A stretch of 64,000 nt of DNA from Sialis fuliginosa (GCA_961205875.1 OY540820.1:11594001-11658000), one strand, 5' to 3'; counted from the stretch's first letter, positions 1 through 12,005 are shown. Numbers and translations: made by a program. The notes: generated from the sequence alone by a model not told the origin.

Positions 1-118
1 GTGTTTCCTTTTTTTATCATTATTCATATCCATTTCTACATGACGTTTTGTTGAAGCTTGAATTCCTTGTATTCAGTTGTGTTTTATGAAAGTAATTCAA
101 ATAGTCGTAGATAAAGTA

Positions 119-243
119 CAGTATACTACGCGCAATAATGGCTATTATTACTTCGAAATTTTTTCTCCCTCGCCGCTAGCGGCTCGGTTCGAAAATTATC
201 CTCGGTAATAATAGCTATCATTATTGACTCGTGGCATAATATA
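119..243. repeat. Short palindromic MITE
   Basis: CAATAATGGCTATTATTAC at the left pairs with GGTAATAATAGCTATCATTATTG at the right around a GC-rich centre (CGCCGCTAGCGGC). Weaker pairing extends a little beyond. No coding capacity. Confidence 0.7.
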
Positions 244-339
244 CTATTTTACACTGACCTGAGCGTTCATTTGATGTAAAAGCGTTCATTTGAATCAATA
301 TAAATCGCTGGACGTCGCGACCTAACTTACAACTACTTA

Positions 340-428
340 TATATGTGTCAAAAACTCCAAGAGAACTGTCATATAAAGATACCTCGTTTGAAAGTGCTTG
401 CAAATTTTAGCTAGGCTGTAATACCGGA
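340..428 (-). repeat. Fragment of the TCCGGTATTATAAA MITE family
   Basis: Ends TAATACCGGA and contains AAAGTGCTTGCAAATTTT and ATATGACAGTTCTC-type words shared with the full copies at 5023-5325 and 23504-23811. The other half is replaced by unrelated sequence. Confidence 0.65.
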
Positions 429-1052
429 GATTAAAGTAGGTATATTATTGTATTAATATACAATATTGAATCTAAAAAGATTGTATCTATCAGGCCAAAA
501 TTAATTCTATTTGGATAAAAAAATTACCGCCACACCACAATTTGATTTTAATACTGAATAATGTAATAAAATAAATCATTTTACGACCCTAAAACATATA
601 TGTTTTAAAATAGTAAGTAGTGTAATAACCCTAATATTTAATCTCTTTTAAATATACCAAAATAATATCGTACAGGCGCCTATGCGTAAATGTATTATGA
701 AAATATAAGCTTTGATGTTTGTTGAATATGATATTATGTTTGTTGTATACGTGTATACATATTACATATATTTATGTATATTCTACATAGTTCAAAATAA
801 TATGAAACTGTGTGGCAGAAATACATTTTAATGGTCTGAAATCTGAATCAATGAATTGCGGTTTCAGAGAAGTTGTTAGAATTAATGTGTGAAGATTAGA
901 AATTATAAATGGTAAGCGAAGGTTGTTTGACTGCTATATAGCTAGTTTATAATTATAATAACAAGACATGTTTAGGTGCGAATTTTTGTATTAATGAATT
1001 GATATGTATTTTGTTGATGATCTATAATCATTTTCAACCTCAAAGAAGACAT
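429..1052. other. AT-rich stretch, nothing recognised
   Basis: No ORF with family features, no clear inverted repeat, no RNA gene seen. Confidence 0.5.
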
Positions 1053-1292
1053 ACATATCGCTCATTTGCAGCAACGTCATAACTCAAAAATTGTGATTTT
1101 TCAGGAGACACGTTTAAAGTTTTCATATGATAATTTTTATATAATTTAATGCTCTATCGTATTTAGTTAAAAAAGCTCAGATATGTCGTTCTTGCTGTAT
1201 ATAGTACATGTACGAACGGTTTTTCCTGTATAAACAACTCAAAAATAGCAATTTTTGAGTTATGATGTTGTTACTACAGATAAGCGATATGT
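1053..1292. repeat. Foldback MITE with ACATATCGCT ends
   Basis: Left ACATATCGCTCATTTGCAGC and following CATAACTCAAAAATTG pair with right CAATTTTTGAGTTATGATG and TAAGCGATATGT. Imperfect arms of about 60 bases surround a short centre. Confidence 0.75.
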
Positions 1293-1502
1293 ACCTACTC
1301 ACAATCAGTTTAATAGATTTATATCCGGTATTATAAATATATTTGCTTTAGAGAAAAAGTTATACACTCTCTGTGGTGTATGAAATATAAATGACAACCA
1401 CTGACAGTTTTCTTATCAATGGTATTGTATATTTGAATGGCCTTGACGCATGCGAGTTAAGTAAAAATCAGTGATCTAAAAGCAGTAGTGACAAGTGTAA
1501 AC

Positions 1503-1788
1503 TAGGGTGACCAGATTATAGTTTTGGTAAACTCTGAAATGTAAATGAAGACCCCTTTTTTATTTTATTTTATCTTTTTTATTTTTATTTTATTTTTTTT
1601 ATTTTTTTTTTCATAAAATTTTTTACCAAAATCTGCACTTTTGTGTCCCCTGCTCTATTTTTGACGATTTTTTTTTATAGTCATCATTTTTTACAAAACC
1701 CGGAGAAATTGCACCCAAACCCGGAACCCGGAGATCCAGTGTGCAAACCCTGAGACTCCGGGTCAAAACCGGAGACCTGGTCACCCTA
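1503..1788. mobile_element. Non-autonomous hAT element with 8-bp target duplication
   Basis: Terminal TAGGGTGACCA and TGGTCACCCTA are inverted, flanked by identical 8-mers gtgtaaac at 1495-1502 and 1789-1796. The right half is rich in CCGGGTT/CCGGAG words; the left half has a T-rich run. An 8-bp duplication is the hAT hallmark. No transposase. Confidence 0.85.
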
Positions 1789-1821
1789 GTGTAAACACAC
1801 AAGGTGTATAAAGACAAGGTA

Positions 1822-1863
1822 TCAATTGACCAATCAGCGGCCGCGCCGGAATTATGTCACCAC
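1822..1863 (-). promoter_or_regulatory. CCAAT/E2F-like/CRE-like module (repeat copy)
   Basis: On the minus strand this reads GTGGTGACATAATTCCGGCG then CGCTGATTGGTCAA, the same order of words as 16090-16125. It is a degenerate copy of a dispersed promoter-like module, probably carried by a mobile element. Confidence 0.5.
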
Positions 1864-2489
1864 AGGGATATATTTGATTTCGTCTTGTACACATGCGAAA
1901 AAAATCTCGGTCTCATGGGAATTTTTTTACAAAAAATATTGCTTCCTCGCAATATCGAAGATACGAGAAGCTTTGTGATCGTTTCAGATTGAAACAAAAA
2001 AAATGTTCTCCGATTTCAAAATTTTAATTTGATCTTTCCGTTTCACGTCAAGACAAACACTATTCGTTCCGTGTCTGTCTGTCCGTCCGTCCATGTGTGT
2101 GTCCGTGTATCCGTCTGTCCCATGAATCCTTGTCACACGCATTACTCATGAACCACTGAACCGATATTATTGAAACTTGGTCGTATGGTTGGGTCTGGCT
2201 TGAGGACGGTCCTATTTCAAAATCATCAAAATCGTGTGTAAGGGGAAGGGTTGACACCCTAAAATATTTATTTTTTCAAGATATCTCTATAATATGGGTC
2301 TACAACGTTTGTTGTAAAATATTACCATACAAAGATTTTATCTCAATTGATTTTAAAAATTCGTGTTTTGTTTTTCTAAATTGATATTTGCTTGGACCTA
2401 TTAAATGTCATTTTGACGTTTTAAATGTCATTTTAACGTTTGCATATATTTAGATTTAGATTGAAACTGTCAAAAAATTAAAAATATAG
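1864..2489. other. Helitron-head-like and simple-repeat stretch
   Basis: 2073-2125 is a GTCTGTCTGTCCGTCCGTCC-type run, followed by CATGAACCACTGAACCGAT and GAAACTTGG, a pattern seen at the 5' ends of insect Helitron-like repeats. No tail identified. No coding sequence. Confidence 0.4.
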
Positions 2490-2695
2490 TACGAAAAAAT
2501 AATCAGGTGCGTTTTAAGAAAAATCTCGAACTAATATTTTTTAGTAAAATTGTATAAAAATTAAATGGTGAACCAATTACAGGCAATTTATCTAAACACT
2601 ATCGGTTTTTATTTAAATTGTTCAATAATTAACTACCTTTGGTGAATTTGGCACGAGGAAGCACTGTGCATTTACTTAGCAGATGTTTTTTAAAT
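2490..2695. repeat. Dispersed repeat, copy 1 (pair with 14065-14275)
   Basis: Shares ATAATCAGGTGCGTTTTAAG, TTAAATGGTGAACCAAT, CTTTGGTGAATTTGGC and TTAGCAGATGTTTTT with the second copy in the same order. Family not identified. Confidence 0.65.
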
Positions 2696-3071
2696 TTTTT
2701 ATAATTCTCATTTTTTTATCTATCATCATTGTATAATTTATAATGTATATTGATAAATTCGGGGGGGGGGGTCTAACCCCTACCCCCCCACTTGGGTTCA
2801 CCACTGGCACAAGGTGCTATGTGCTACAGTATCTGACACTAATGTCACTCTCCTGAGACCAACCCTTGACTAAAAATTGTCTCCCCTCCTTACAAAACTG
2901 CACAAGGCGTCAACAGCCGGACCTAGAGGGTCACATTTAATAGTTATTACATTTGTTCCCAAGAGATGGCACCATCAAACATATCAGTTGTTTTTTATTA
3001 TTGAACAAATGATTTGGTTTAATTGTTTATTATTTTCAGTGTTGTTTTTTTTGTTTATATGGAATAATAAC

Positions 3072-3291
3072 CAGGGCTTCGAACCGGAACTGAACCGATA
3101 ACCGGAAAACCTGTTATTTTTTGCCGGAACGAAAACCGGAACAGAACCGTATACCTACACATGTTAAAATACGCGCGTTAATATGATCTTATTTCCCACT
3201 TTAATTGTCGTTCAGACTACATAAATTGTTCTAAATTATGGTAAAAAAATTTTTTATGCAAATACATTTTTTTAAATTAATCACTCGAATG
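3072..3291 (-). mobile_element. hAT-like element with CAGGGCTTCGAACCGG end, truncated
   Basis: Starts CAGGGCTTCGAACCGGAAC and contains repeated CCGGAAC motifs; it matches the reverse complement of the full element at 60432-60726 up to TTAATCACTCG, where similarity stops. Confidence 0.7.
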
Positions 3292-4011
3292 AGACTAATA
3301 AGAACCCTTTATCTGTGACAGTAGGCGAAATATTGAATTGTATGAATGAAACCTATATGAAAGTTAGCTTTTATTTTTATGTTATACACAGTAATAAATG
3401 GTTGATAGATGAAGGGTTAAAACTCACTTTTTATAAAATGAAATATATGAGACATCTATTATTGATTTATGTATTGCTCTACGATTATTAGTTCTGAAGA
3501 TATATGCTTCCAAAGTGAAGCATAAAAACCTCGCATCGTGATCACTAGGAAAACGTAGTTCTACGTCAAAAATAATTATTTATAATTATATTATATTTTT
3601 ATAATTATATATAATATATTTATATTTATATTAATAAATATAATAGCATAAAGAATAAAAGTGCACAAAACGCAAAGATTGCTGTGGTTACGGCCTTGAA
3701 TATATATATACTGATTGTGACTTTAATTTAATCGTAGTTTTTACACCAGCGAATACGCAGGGTGGAATTAGTAGGATTTTCGGTCCAGAAAATACTAATA
3801 AGTACCTACTAGAATTCGATAAAATTCCGATAGAAATAAAATAGGGCATATAAATAAAAAATACATTTAATTAAAAAAAAAATTAAAAAAATAAACGTAA
3901 CCCTGATAGGTACATTATTAAGTACTCAATTTCAAAATGGATTAGAGGTTTGAATAAATGGACAATCCGCCTCCGTGTTAATAAAACCTATTTCAAAATC
4001 CATACTAGTCC
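3292..4011. other. AT-rich stretch, nothing recognised
   Basis: 3570-3640 is an almost pure A/T run (TATAATTATA words). No coding exon or RNA gene seen. Confidence 0.5.
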
Positions 4012-4973
4012 ATACTAATATTATAAATGCGAAAGTGTGTCTGTTTGTTTGTTATCTTTTCACGGCTAAACTGTTAAACCGATCTTGATGAAATTTGGCA
4101 GTGAGATAGCTTGCATTCCGAGGACAGACATAAGCTACTTCGTATCTCGAAAATTCAACCCCTAAGGAATTGCAAAGGGGTTGAAAAATTTATAATTTTT
4201 TTAGTAATTAATATTTTACATATGAAGAGTTGTAATTGGTTTTATTCGATCCGGCGGGAAAAATACCATGGGGGCGTGGGTTCAAAGGGGAAAAACAACC
4301 CTCTCTCTCGCATAGGAGCCGAGATATTTACGATTTTGTATAATGAATGAAACCCAAAAATTAGAAAATTTTAATATTTCACCCCTTGTCACATATGAAG
4401 GGTTTCAATTGGTTTCATTCGATCTGGCGGGAAAAATACTATGGAAGAGGGGTTATTAGGGGGAAAACAACTCCTTATCTCGCATAGGAGTCGAGACTTA
4501 TAAATGCGAAAGCGTGTCCCTCAGTCTGTCTATTTGTTACCTGTTTACGGCCAAACCGCTTTACCGATCTTGATGAAATTTGGCAGTGTGATAGCTTGCA
4601 TCCCGAGGAAGGGCATGGGCTACTTCGTATCCCGAAAATTCAACCCTTAAAGGATCGCAAGGGGGTTGAAAAATTTGTATGGGATTTTTTTTTAACAATT
4701 AATATATGAAGCGTTGAAATTCATTTTATTCGATCCGGCGAGAAAAATACCAAGGGGATGGAGTATTAGAAGGAAAAACAACCCCCTATCTCACATAGCA
4801 GTCGAGATATTTACGATTTTGTATAAATGAAAACGAAAATATAGAACAATTTTATATTTCACCCTCTCTTACATATGAATGATTGTAATTAGGTTCATAC
4901 GATCCGGTGGAAAAAACATCATAGGGATGGGGGTTTCGAAATCCATGCGAGCGAAGCCGCGGTTAGCAGCTAG
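4012..4973 (+). mobile_element. Helitron-like non-autonomous element with a duplicated head
   Basis: Head TAATATTATAAATGCGAAAG, then CGGCTAAACTGTTAAACCGA and TTGATGAAATTTGGCAGTG. A second related head starts near 4498 (TTATAAATGCGAAAGCGTG). The tail GCGAAGCCGCGG...CAGCTAG|T is a GC hairpin followed by CTAG before T, as in Helitrons. The internal GATCCGGCGGGAAAAATAC word recurs three to four times. No Rep/helicase coding. Confidence 0.65.
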
Positions 4974-5022
4974 TTCTAAGTATATAAAATTAAAAGTAGT
5001 TACCGTATTAAAATATCTTATG

Positions 5023-5325
5023 TCCGGTATTATAAAACAGCTCGCAAATTTGCTAGCTAGCAAGCACTCTCAAATAAGATATCAAACTTATATGACAGGT
5101 CTTTTGGAGTTTGTTGAAGACTTTGACAAGTTTCGCGCACGCGATGTAGGTAAATACCAACGGTATTAAAACAGTGGTTATTTTGTACGGTGAAAGATGC
5201 CAACTGTATTACAATTAGTTGAAGTGTCACTGCTCTAAATTCCATAGATACTAGTACAGAATTAATACCCCATTTGAAAGTGCTTGCTACCTAGCAAATT
5301 TTGCTAGCTCCTTTATAATACCGGA
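5023..5325. mobile_element. TCCGGTATTATAAA MITE, full copy
   Basis: Inverted ends TCCGGTATTATAAAACAGCT and AGCTCCTTTATAATACCGGA, followed inward by TTTGCTAGCTAGCAAGCAC on both arms. Same length class and interior as 23504-23811. Short open frames here are repeat-derived, not genes. Confidence 0.85.
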
Positions 5326-6571
5326 TATTAATCTCAAAATCAATTCATTTGATAAACAAACTACAAATATCTACTAAAGTTCTGTAAAATAAAACACACT
5401 CACACATCCACAAATACATTATACAACACATAATCACGGTGAAGCGCTCCTTGTGAACAGCGAGTTCAAAGACAAGCGGTTGGTAATTAAATTTGAGAAC
5501 AGCGACGTTCCAACAAACCTAACTGCAACACCTACACGCCGACAACTCCCTCAAGAGAGCGAGAGCGTCACACACATACACACTTACATACGCACACGCG
5601 CGCGAGCGTTCGAATTATACCGCATCATTACTTACTGTTCCCTTGGAGCCGACCTAGCGTAAGTAATGGGTATGCCCACTGAAGTATGGTGTGTAGATTG
5701 CACGTATGCGATTAGAAAGTATTGAGGTGCCGATGTTTCATCGCGCTATACAGGTGATGTTTAAAATTTAATAGATTTTTTTTAATGCAAAAAGATAGTA
5801 TATTTCGAGTTTATGTAAATGACCATATTTTAAATTAAAAGTATTTATTTTTTAGAGGTTTGGTCATTCAGTTTTCAGTTTCGAGAAAAAGGGGTTCAAT
5901 GTTTATACATAGCTGGCTATTCAATGCTACGAATCATCTTCAAATCGCTGTAACTCCGTCAGCTTTTGGAATTGAGGTATAGGGTTTTGAACACATATTT
6001 TTGAAACTCTGTTTATTGATAAAATGCAAAAAAAATGTTTTGATATTTTCACATTTTTAGACTAGAATACCCTCTTAATAAGCGAAAACGATTACTTGTG
6101 CGAAAAAAGTTGTAAGATCTTTATTGTAGGTAATTTTCTAAACTTTATATTTGATAATAACTATTTTAGTCATAGAACCAATAAATACAGAGATATTTAC
6201 TTAAAACTAATTGTTAGCACCTTTTGTGGGCTGTAAAAAAGTATGCTCGCATGGGACTGTTGGGGACTTTTAGTATCTTATTTATAAAGACAAAATGAAG
6301 GTGTATACAAAAATTCAGCTTATTGAGAATTTTTCCCCAGACACAGCTATTTTTCGTTTAAATGTACTGGACTAAAAAATATAAACATATTTCTTTAAAA
6401 TATTATATTTCAGACGTTTCAACCATTGTTAGTCTTCATCAGTGTCTTATCCCCGTAACATTCCGCATAATTATGCTTTTAATGATATTATATTGTAAGT
6501 TAACAATATATCCATTTTCTAACTAATGTAATAAGTTTGAAACAGCTTATACTGTTTTTATTTATTTTTTC
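5326..6571. other. Gene-free stretch with a CA/CG-rich island
   Basis: 5565-5610 is rich in CACACA/CGCGCG words inside an otherwise ordinary short open frame (5453-5662) that resembles no family I know. 5930-6060 looks like repeat debris (CGCTGTAACTCCGTCAGC). Nothing else seen. Confidence 0.4.
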
Positions 6572-7164
6572 GGTCCCATTGGCCAATCTTTTAATTGTCC
6601 CAAAATTTCAGACTTGAAGATCAAACCTGTGAACGGCGCAAATCGAATCTTTTTCCTATTTGATTAACATGGAAAAAATTACTGTTTTACTTACGCGTTG
6701 AAAAATATGTTTTTTTTTTTAATTTCTCAGAGCAATATTTTGTAGAGAATTAAGTGCTCAATTCATAAACCAGAATTTTCTAATTTATGTTTGTTTAAAA
6801 ATTATCATAAAAATTGGATTTTACTTTTTATGATAATGTTTAAACGAACATATCTTTTCAAATATTGGATCTATGAATTGAGCACTTTGGATTTTTTTTG
6901 TAGGAAATTTAATTCTTGATAATATGCTGCTGTAAGAAATTAAAATAGTAAATAAATTTGTCAACGAGCTATTCATGCATAAGTAAAATAGTTAATATTA
7001 TAATATTATTAATTAATTAATTAATAATAATATAATAATAATAGTAAAATATGTTTCCTATGTTAATCAAATGGGAAAAAGACTCGATTTGCACCGTTCA
7101 CAGATTTGATGTACACTGCACAATTAACTTTTGATCCAAAGCTAAAACATAGGCCAATGGGACC
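6572..7164. mobile_element. Large foldback element, GGTCCCATTGGCC ends
   Basis: GGTCCCATTGGCC at 6572-6584 is repeated as GGCCAATGGGACC at 7152-7164. Inside, AACCTGTGAACGGCGCAAAT with CTATTTGATTAACAT mirrors ATGTTAATCAAATGG with GCACCGTTCACAG. A nested inverted pair (AGTGCTCAATTCATA / TATGAATTGAGCACT) lies in the middle. Almost the whole element is self-complementary. Confidence 0.85.
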
Positions 7165-8349
7165 TAAATTATACATTGTACATGTGGTAAAACTTAGGTG
7201 TGCCTATAAACGTTTTTGTATTCGTGCATTTGTTGAAAAAAAAACGAATTATCGTAAGCGACAATTTTTTTAAATTAATGTGTCACAAAATATTTCATCG
7301 TACACTTGGATATCCCCCCCCCCCACACACTCACACACCTTACAGATTTTTAGTCGGTCGATAGTTGGCCGATAGTCGCTGAGAGTTTTATCGGGTTCGA
7401 GTTGTTCAGATTTGTCTACGCTTAACCCTTGTGTTAATGGATAAGTATCCATATACCTTTTCGATTTCATTCGACGAGTTTAGTATGTAATTTTTTTTGT
7501 TTTTATGGGCATCCAGGAATGCCAATATCCATTTATTTTAATGCTATTTCATGGAAAAATAAATAATAATAATTATAATTACAATACTCTATATACGACA
7601 TCTATGCGGGTAAACAGGATACACATACGATTTTCTTATTTAGAATTTTGTCGGTATCTTATGTGTACCCACACATAATGTTATTTTGTTTACACTTTAG
7701 TATTTGGCAGATACTTCTCAGTCAAAATATTTTTGAGTCATCCACGCGTGCAAAGTAACTTTTTATTTTTACAAAATGAAGAAAACTCATTAAATATTTT
7801 CCAATGTTTGCCATTACTTTATCAGAATTCTTGTCTGTGCATTGGTATTAAGTTTTATTTAAAATTAAAAAATTGATTATATTGCCTATAAAATGATGTA
7901 TAGACTCGAAAAAATGAAAAATAAACTCATTGTGAAAACAAAGTCTATGTAGTAGATTGATTAAAAATTTTAAAATTTATTAATGTTATTTTGTTTTAAT
8001 TATATGATTTTCAAAATTTTTGGTTTACACATTCTAATTTTTCCATAAATAGATATCCAAACATTCAATGTTTTTTTTTTTAAGTAACAATGTTTACATA
8101 ATCATATACACGCACACATTCACAAACAATGCTCATTGTATTTTATTTATATATATATTATCAACATACATATGACTTATAGCTAATAATGTAAGTTGTA
8201 TCGCAATAACTAATGTATACCTACTTAAGTAAGAACTTGTAAAACAGCTTATCGCAGTATAAAATCGTACGTTCTTCTGATTTAATTAGGCCTGCAGTTG
8301 TCCTTTTAAGAAAACGGCAAATATGATCTCTTTCCCACAATAATGTAAA
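7165..8349. other. AT-rich stretch, nothing recognised
   Basis: A C-run and CACACTCACACAC at 7313-7340; otherwise A/T-rich with no supported gene. Confidence 0.5.
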
Positions 8350-8510
8350 TAGGGCCGTAACTACAGGCTTGGGGGCCCCGGGGCAAGAAGTGACCGAGGG
8401 CCCCCTAGAATATGAAAAATTGAAGACCTTTTTTTGTCGAAAAATAGAATAAAATGACCTATACCGGAAGTATTTTGGTAGAAACAAAATATTTGGCGGC
8501 AATTTCAAAA
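8350..8510. repeat. GGGCCCCGGGGCAAG-type repeat fragment
   Basis: AGGGCCGTAACTACAGGC then GGGGGCCCCGGGGCAAG and GAGGGCCCCCTAG in an AT-rich background, followed by ATTGAAGACCTTTTTTT. The same style of word occurs at 10803-10872, 13318-13350 and 15492-15720. Probably hAT-type MITE debris; ends not resolved. Confidence 0.5.
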
Positions 8511-9293
8511 TCGACTATTTTTACAAAAAATCAAACTTAATGTTTTGGTACCGCATTCGGCCAAAATTGAATAATCGGCTCTGAAACTGATTTCAAATGA
8601 AAGATCAATAAAAAATGAAGAAAATGAGCACTATAACATGCATAATATAGAGATATTTTGAAAAATAAGGTACTCTCGAAAAAAATCTAATTTCGCTCGA
8701 TTTCATAACTTTAAAAAATCATAAAAAGGGGTCGGGGGGAAAAGATTTTGGCAAATGTGTTTTTTTATGTGTACTTTGAGAAAAAAAATGGGAGCTAAAT
8801 CGGTAACATACGTGCGGCTTGTTTTTTAAAAAACTACTGGAAATGCTCATATTATATTTACTTATTTTTTGACAACCACGTTAAATCAAGGGCGTGTTGA
8901 GGCGGAACTTTTCAGCTTTGAGAGGCAATAGCAATAAGAAAAAAAAAACATTTTTGCATAACAAAATGCCTTGAAGGGGATAATGACTCTTCATATACAG
9001 TACCGGATTTGGGTAATGGCCAGCTTAACGATGGCAAAAAACTGCGATAAAAAGGGGATTCTTTTATTACTTGTATGAAATAAATGTTTTTTAATCGATT
9101 CACTGATTTTGGTGTCAGAAAGTGATTCTCAGCATCTTAAATAAAAATTTTAACATATTTTTAGAATGCGCTAGCTAATTATGAGATAGTTTAGAATAGA
9201 CGTGGCAGATCATCGACGAGCTGGCTTCTGAGCATAGGTAGAAACACACATAGGGACATAGTAGAACTTCTAGTGGGTCGAATGACTACCAGC

Positions 9294-9500
9294 CATAGAG
9301 ATATAATATTACTGAAGTGATAATTCTAATGGGCGGACTGATTACATTTCAACGTACCGCATTGCTCCTAATATTCTCTAAACTAAACAATGACATGTTT
9401 CAATTGTTTCCATGGTTACCACCATATCGTGCGAATTCAATATTTTTAAAAGATAAAGGACAAATAACACATTACCTAGCGTTGTTACCATATCGCTCCA
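9294..9500. repeat. Dispersed repeat, copy 1 (pair with 30105-30355)
   Basis: Shares CCATAGAGATATAAT, and in inverted order GTTTCCATGGTTACCACCAT and ATCGTGCGAATTCAATATTT, with 30105-30355. The segment's short open frame is repeat sequence. Confidence 0.55.
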
Positions 9501-9824
9501 CGAGTCATTGGTGTATCATTGAGATTTTAAAATAAATATCAATTGTTTTGAATTATAAAATTAATTTATAATAAATGTTTTATATTATCTTTAAAAGTAT
9601 TTAAGTGATAATTGATTAACAGAGAAATATTTGAATTTCTAATTTTATTTAATAAATAAGGTTAGGTTTATGTTTTTCGGGGGCGTCAAAAAGGTATCTT
9701 GCCCCGGGCGCCAATTATGCTTGCTACGCCACTGTACTGGTGTTAAGCGAAAGTATTGCTTGAATCATTGCAGTGTAGATAGCGACGCTTTAAAATTTGA
9801 AATTCACCCCCAGTAGCACGATTT

Positions 9825-9917
9825 TTAAATATCACATTCCTCCAAACGAAATTTCTCTTCTTCGGATGACTCCTCATCTTCCAAATATGCTAATAATGCT
9901 ATGTCTAAATCGTCCAT
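9825..9917 (-). pseudogene. Possible PIF/Harbinger transposase N-terminus
   Basis: The minus strand reads MDDLDIALLAYLEDEESSEE and continues EKFRLEECDI before a stop. An M-D-hydrophobic start followed by an acidic run is typical of Harbinger nuclease proteins. After the stop the frame continues RATGGEFQILKRR, reminiscent of the family's GEFHHL segment. Short and unverified; could be chance. Confidence 0.35.
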
Positions 9918-10643
9918 TTACCACCGCTGTACTGAATGACTACAATTGAGTACGGTCGCTAGATAATAATTAATTTTCCAAACTGCCTAGGGGCGCCAAA
10001 TTCCTAAATCCGGGCCTGCATGTAGTGGCTCATCTGAGTCATCAAAACATCTAGGTATTTTAATTCATTGATTTTATGCGGATGATTTACTCAATTAATA
10101 ATATCTTAATCCGGACCTGTCCATCCATTGACTACAACTGCATTTATTTCGAAACCGAAAGATCTTAAACATGCACAATCTACCACATGTTAAACTCTAT
10201 GTCACTTATCATCTCTTTCATACAAACCTTCAGGCCAAGTACCACATGCGGCGCAATGAATGTTATCAAAGAGAGACGTGTATACGTCTGTCCAAACGTT
10301 AGATAGAGATCGATATATCTCAGTGATATTTTTAGCCACATACGATGTCCTTGCATATTTCTAAACGGGTGCAAGTGAGACAGCGTTATGTGTATCGTAT
10401 ATTAGTGTCTTTTTTCAGCGAACAACCTAATGAGGTGTTGTTATTCCATAGATATCCTTGATAATATTAGCAGCTGGACTTGTAAGTATCTACCTTTTTA
10501 TGTAGTTTTTAAGTAAGACTTTTCATTTCGCTCTTTAAAATGTTTTTGAGTGCTTATATAGTTAAACTTTAAAACAAACCAATGGTTTTTAATATTTATA
10601 TAGAATTTGATGTTTCTTTAACACAATATTCATGCTCATATCA

Positions 10644-12005
10644 GTGCCGACCCTAAATAATCTTGCGCTCGAGGCACTCTGGAATTTTAACGCCTCTTTA
10701 AAAGGCAAATACTTTCAAAATATAGTCAAAATTATAAAATGTATTTATTAATATATTCTGAGTATTTTTGTACATATACATATGTGTCACCTTGTCAGTT
10801 ATACTCAGGCCCCTCTTTCCCACTGGGCACACTGGGCACTTGCCCAGGGCCCCGCGATTGATAGGGGCCCCCATATCACCAAACGATAACCGATATTTAT
10901 TACCAAAAAACATATTTATTTCGAAATTAAATTAATTTTTTAAATAAATTCTTATATATTTATATAGTAACTAAATGAGTCTTCGTCTTATTTTCTTGTA
11001 TTTAAATCGATATTTGTATGACAAGTTGAAGTTCACTGCATGAAATTTCACTAAAAAATTTCGAATTTTTGATTTCGTTAAAAGTATGTTTATTGTATAG
11101 AAAATGACGTGAAAAGTTGTTTGTTTCAAACCGCAGGTCTGTATTTCAAACCGTTCTCGAGATATAGCCTCTCAAAGTTTTAGTTTTTTCAAATTTTTGG
11201 AGAAAAAAGGGAATAACTTTTGAACGCGTGGTCGGAATTGATTTTAGTTGACGGATTTGAAATCATCGTGTCAAAATCTATATAATGACATGTATAATAC
11301 TTTAAAATCCGACAAAAAAATTTTTGCCAAAAATCGACAATTTTTTAAGGTATACCCCTTTGAATTTTTTCGATTTTTCGCGAATTTTTTTTTTTCGAGT
11401 TTTAAGGTATTATACATGTCATTATATAGATTTTGATACGCTGATTCCAAATCCGTCAATTAAATTCAATTCCGACCACGCGTTCAAAAGTTAGGGCCAT
11501 TTTTCTTCAAAATTTTGAAAAAATTGAAACTTTCAGAGGCTATATCTCGAGAACGGTTTAAGATACAGACCTGCGGTTTAAAGCATTCAACTTTTCACGT
11601 CATTTTCTATACAATAAACATACTTTCAACGAAATCAAAAATTCGAAATTTTTTTGTGAAATTTCCTGCAGTGAACTTCAACTCGTCATACAAATATCGA
11701 CTAAAATACAAGAAAATAAGACGTAGAGGTATTATAGTTTTATAGTTGAGCGTGTAAATTAATATTAAATGCTATTTTTGGTTAAAATGTTTGAGTTGCG
11801 CATAAAGATGAATATTCTAATAATATTTTTAAATTATTTATTAACTGAAAACACATATTTGTATTAATTTACCCATAAAGTAAGGGAAGCACTGCTTCCC
11901 CTGCTTCCATGAACGCTTCGCCACTGATCTATTAATTTATGCTTATCTACTTTTATTTGTCTATCCTAACATAATAGTGCCTCCAATAGATTAAAGACGG
12001 CCCTG
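10644..12005. other. Gene-free repeat cluster
   Basis: Left CAGTGCCGACCCTAAATAAT with GAGGCACT and right AGTGCCTCCAATAG with GACGGCCCTG look like decayed inverted ends of a larger element. Inside are a GGGCCCC-type fragment (10803-10875) and the big foldback 10984-11723. At 11884-11930 there is GAAGCACTGCTTCCCCTGC. Confidence 0.35.
10984..11723. mobile_element. Very large foldback element (about 740 bp, arms about 360 bp)
   Basis: CGTCTTATTTTCTTGTATTT at the left pairs with AAATACAAGAAAATAAGACG at the right. Pairing continues through AACCGTTCTCGAGATATAGC, GAACGCGTGGTCGGAATTGA and ATATAATGACATGTATAATA to a centre near 11355. Overlapping open frames on opposite strands that give almost the same peptide are a consequence of this symmetry. 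Confidence 0.9.

Larger units (their letters stand above)
8998..10019. mobile_element. Composite element region with CAGNNCCGGATTT ends
   Basis: CAGTACCGGATTTGGG at the left and CCTAAATCCGGGCCTG at the right are inverted. The interior holds the 9294-9500 repeat, a CAGTGGCGTAGCAA-type end at 9721-9734 and a transposase-like fragment at 9825-9917. No target duplication found, so the outer pairing is tentative. Confidence 0.35.

Noticed and set aside
5057..5245. Open frame starting MEFRAVTLQLIV, with a close relative at 23538-23720
   Set aside because: Both lie inside copies of the same non-coding MITE; apparent conservation reflects shared repeat DNA, and frames differ by indels.
8350..8510. 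hAT element with resolved ends and target duplication
   Set aside because: The GGGCCCC words are clear, but I could not find matching inverted ends or an 8-bp duplication, so it is listed only as a fragment.
11248..11459. Two overlapping 62-codon open frames on opposite strands giving almost the same peptide
   Set aside because: They lie in the two arms of the 10984-11723 foldback; similarity is forced by the palindrome.
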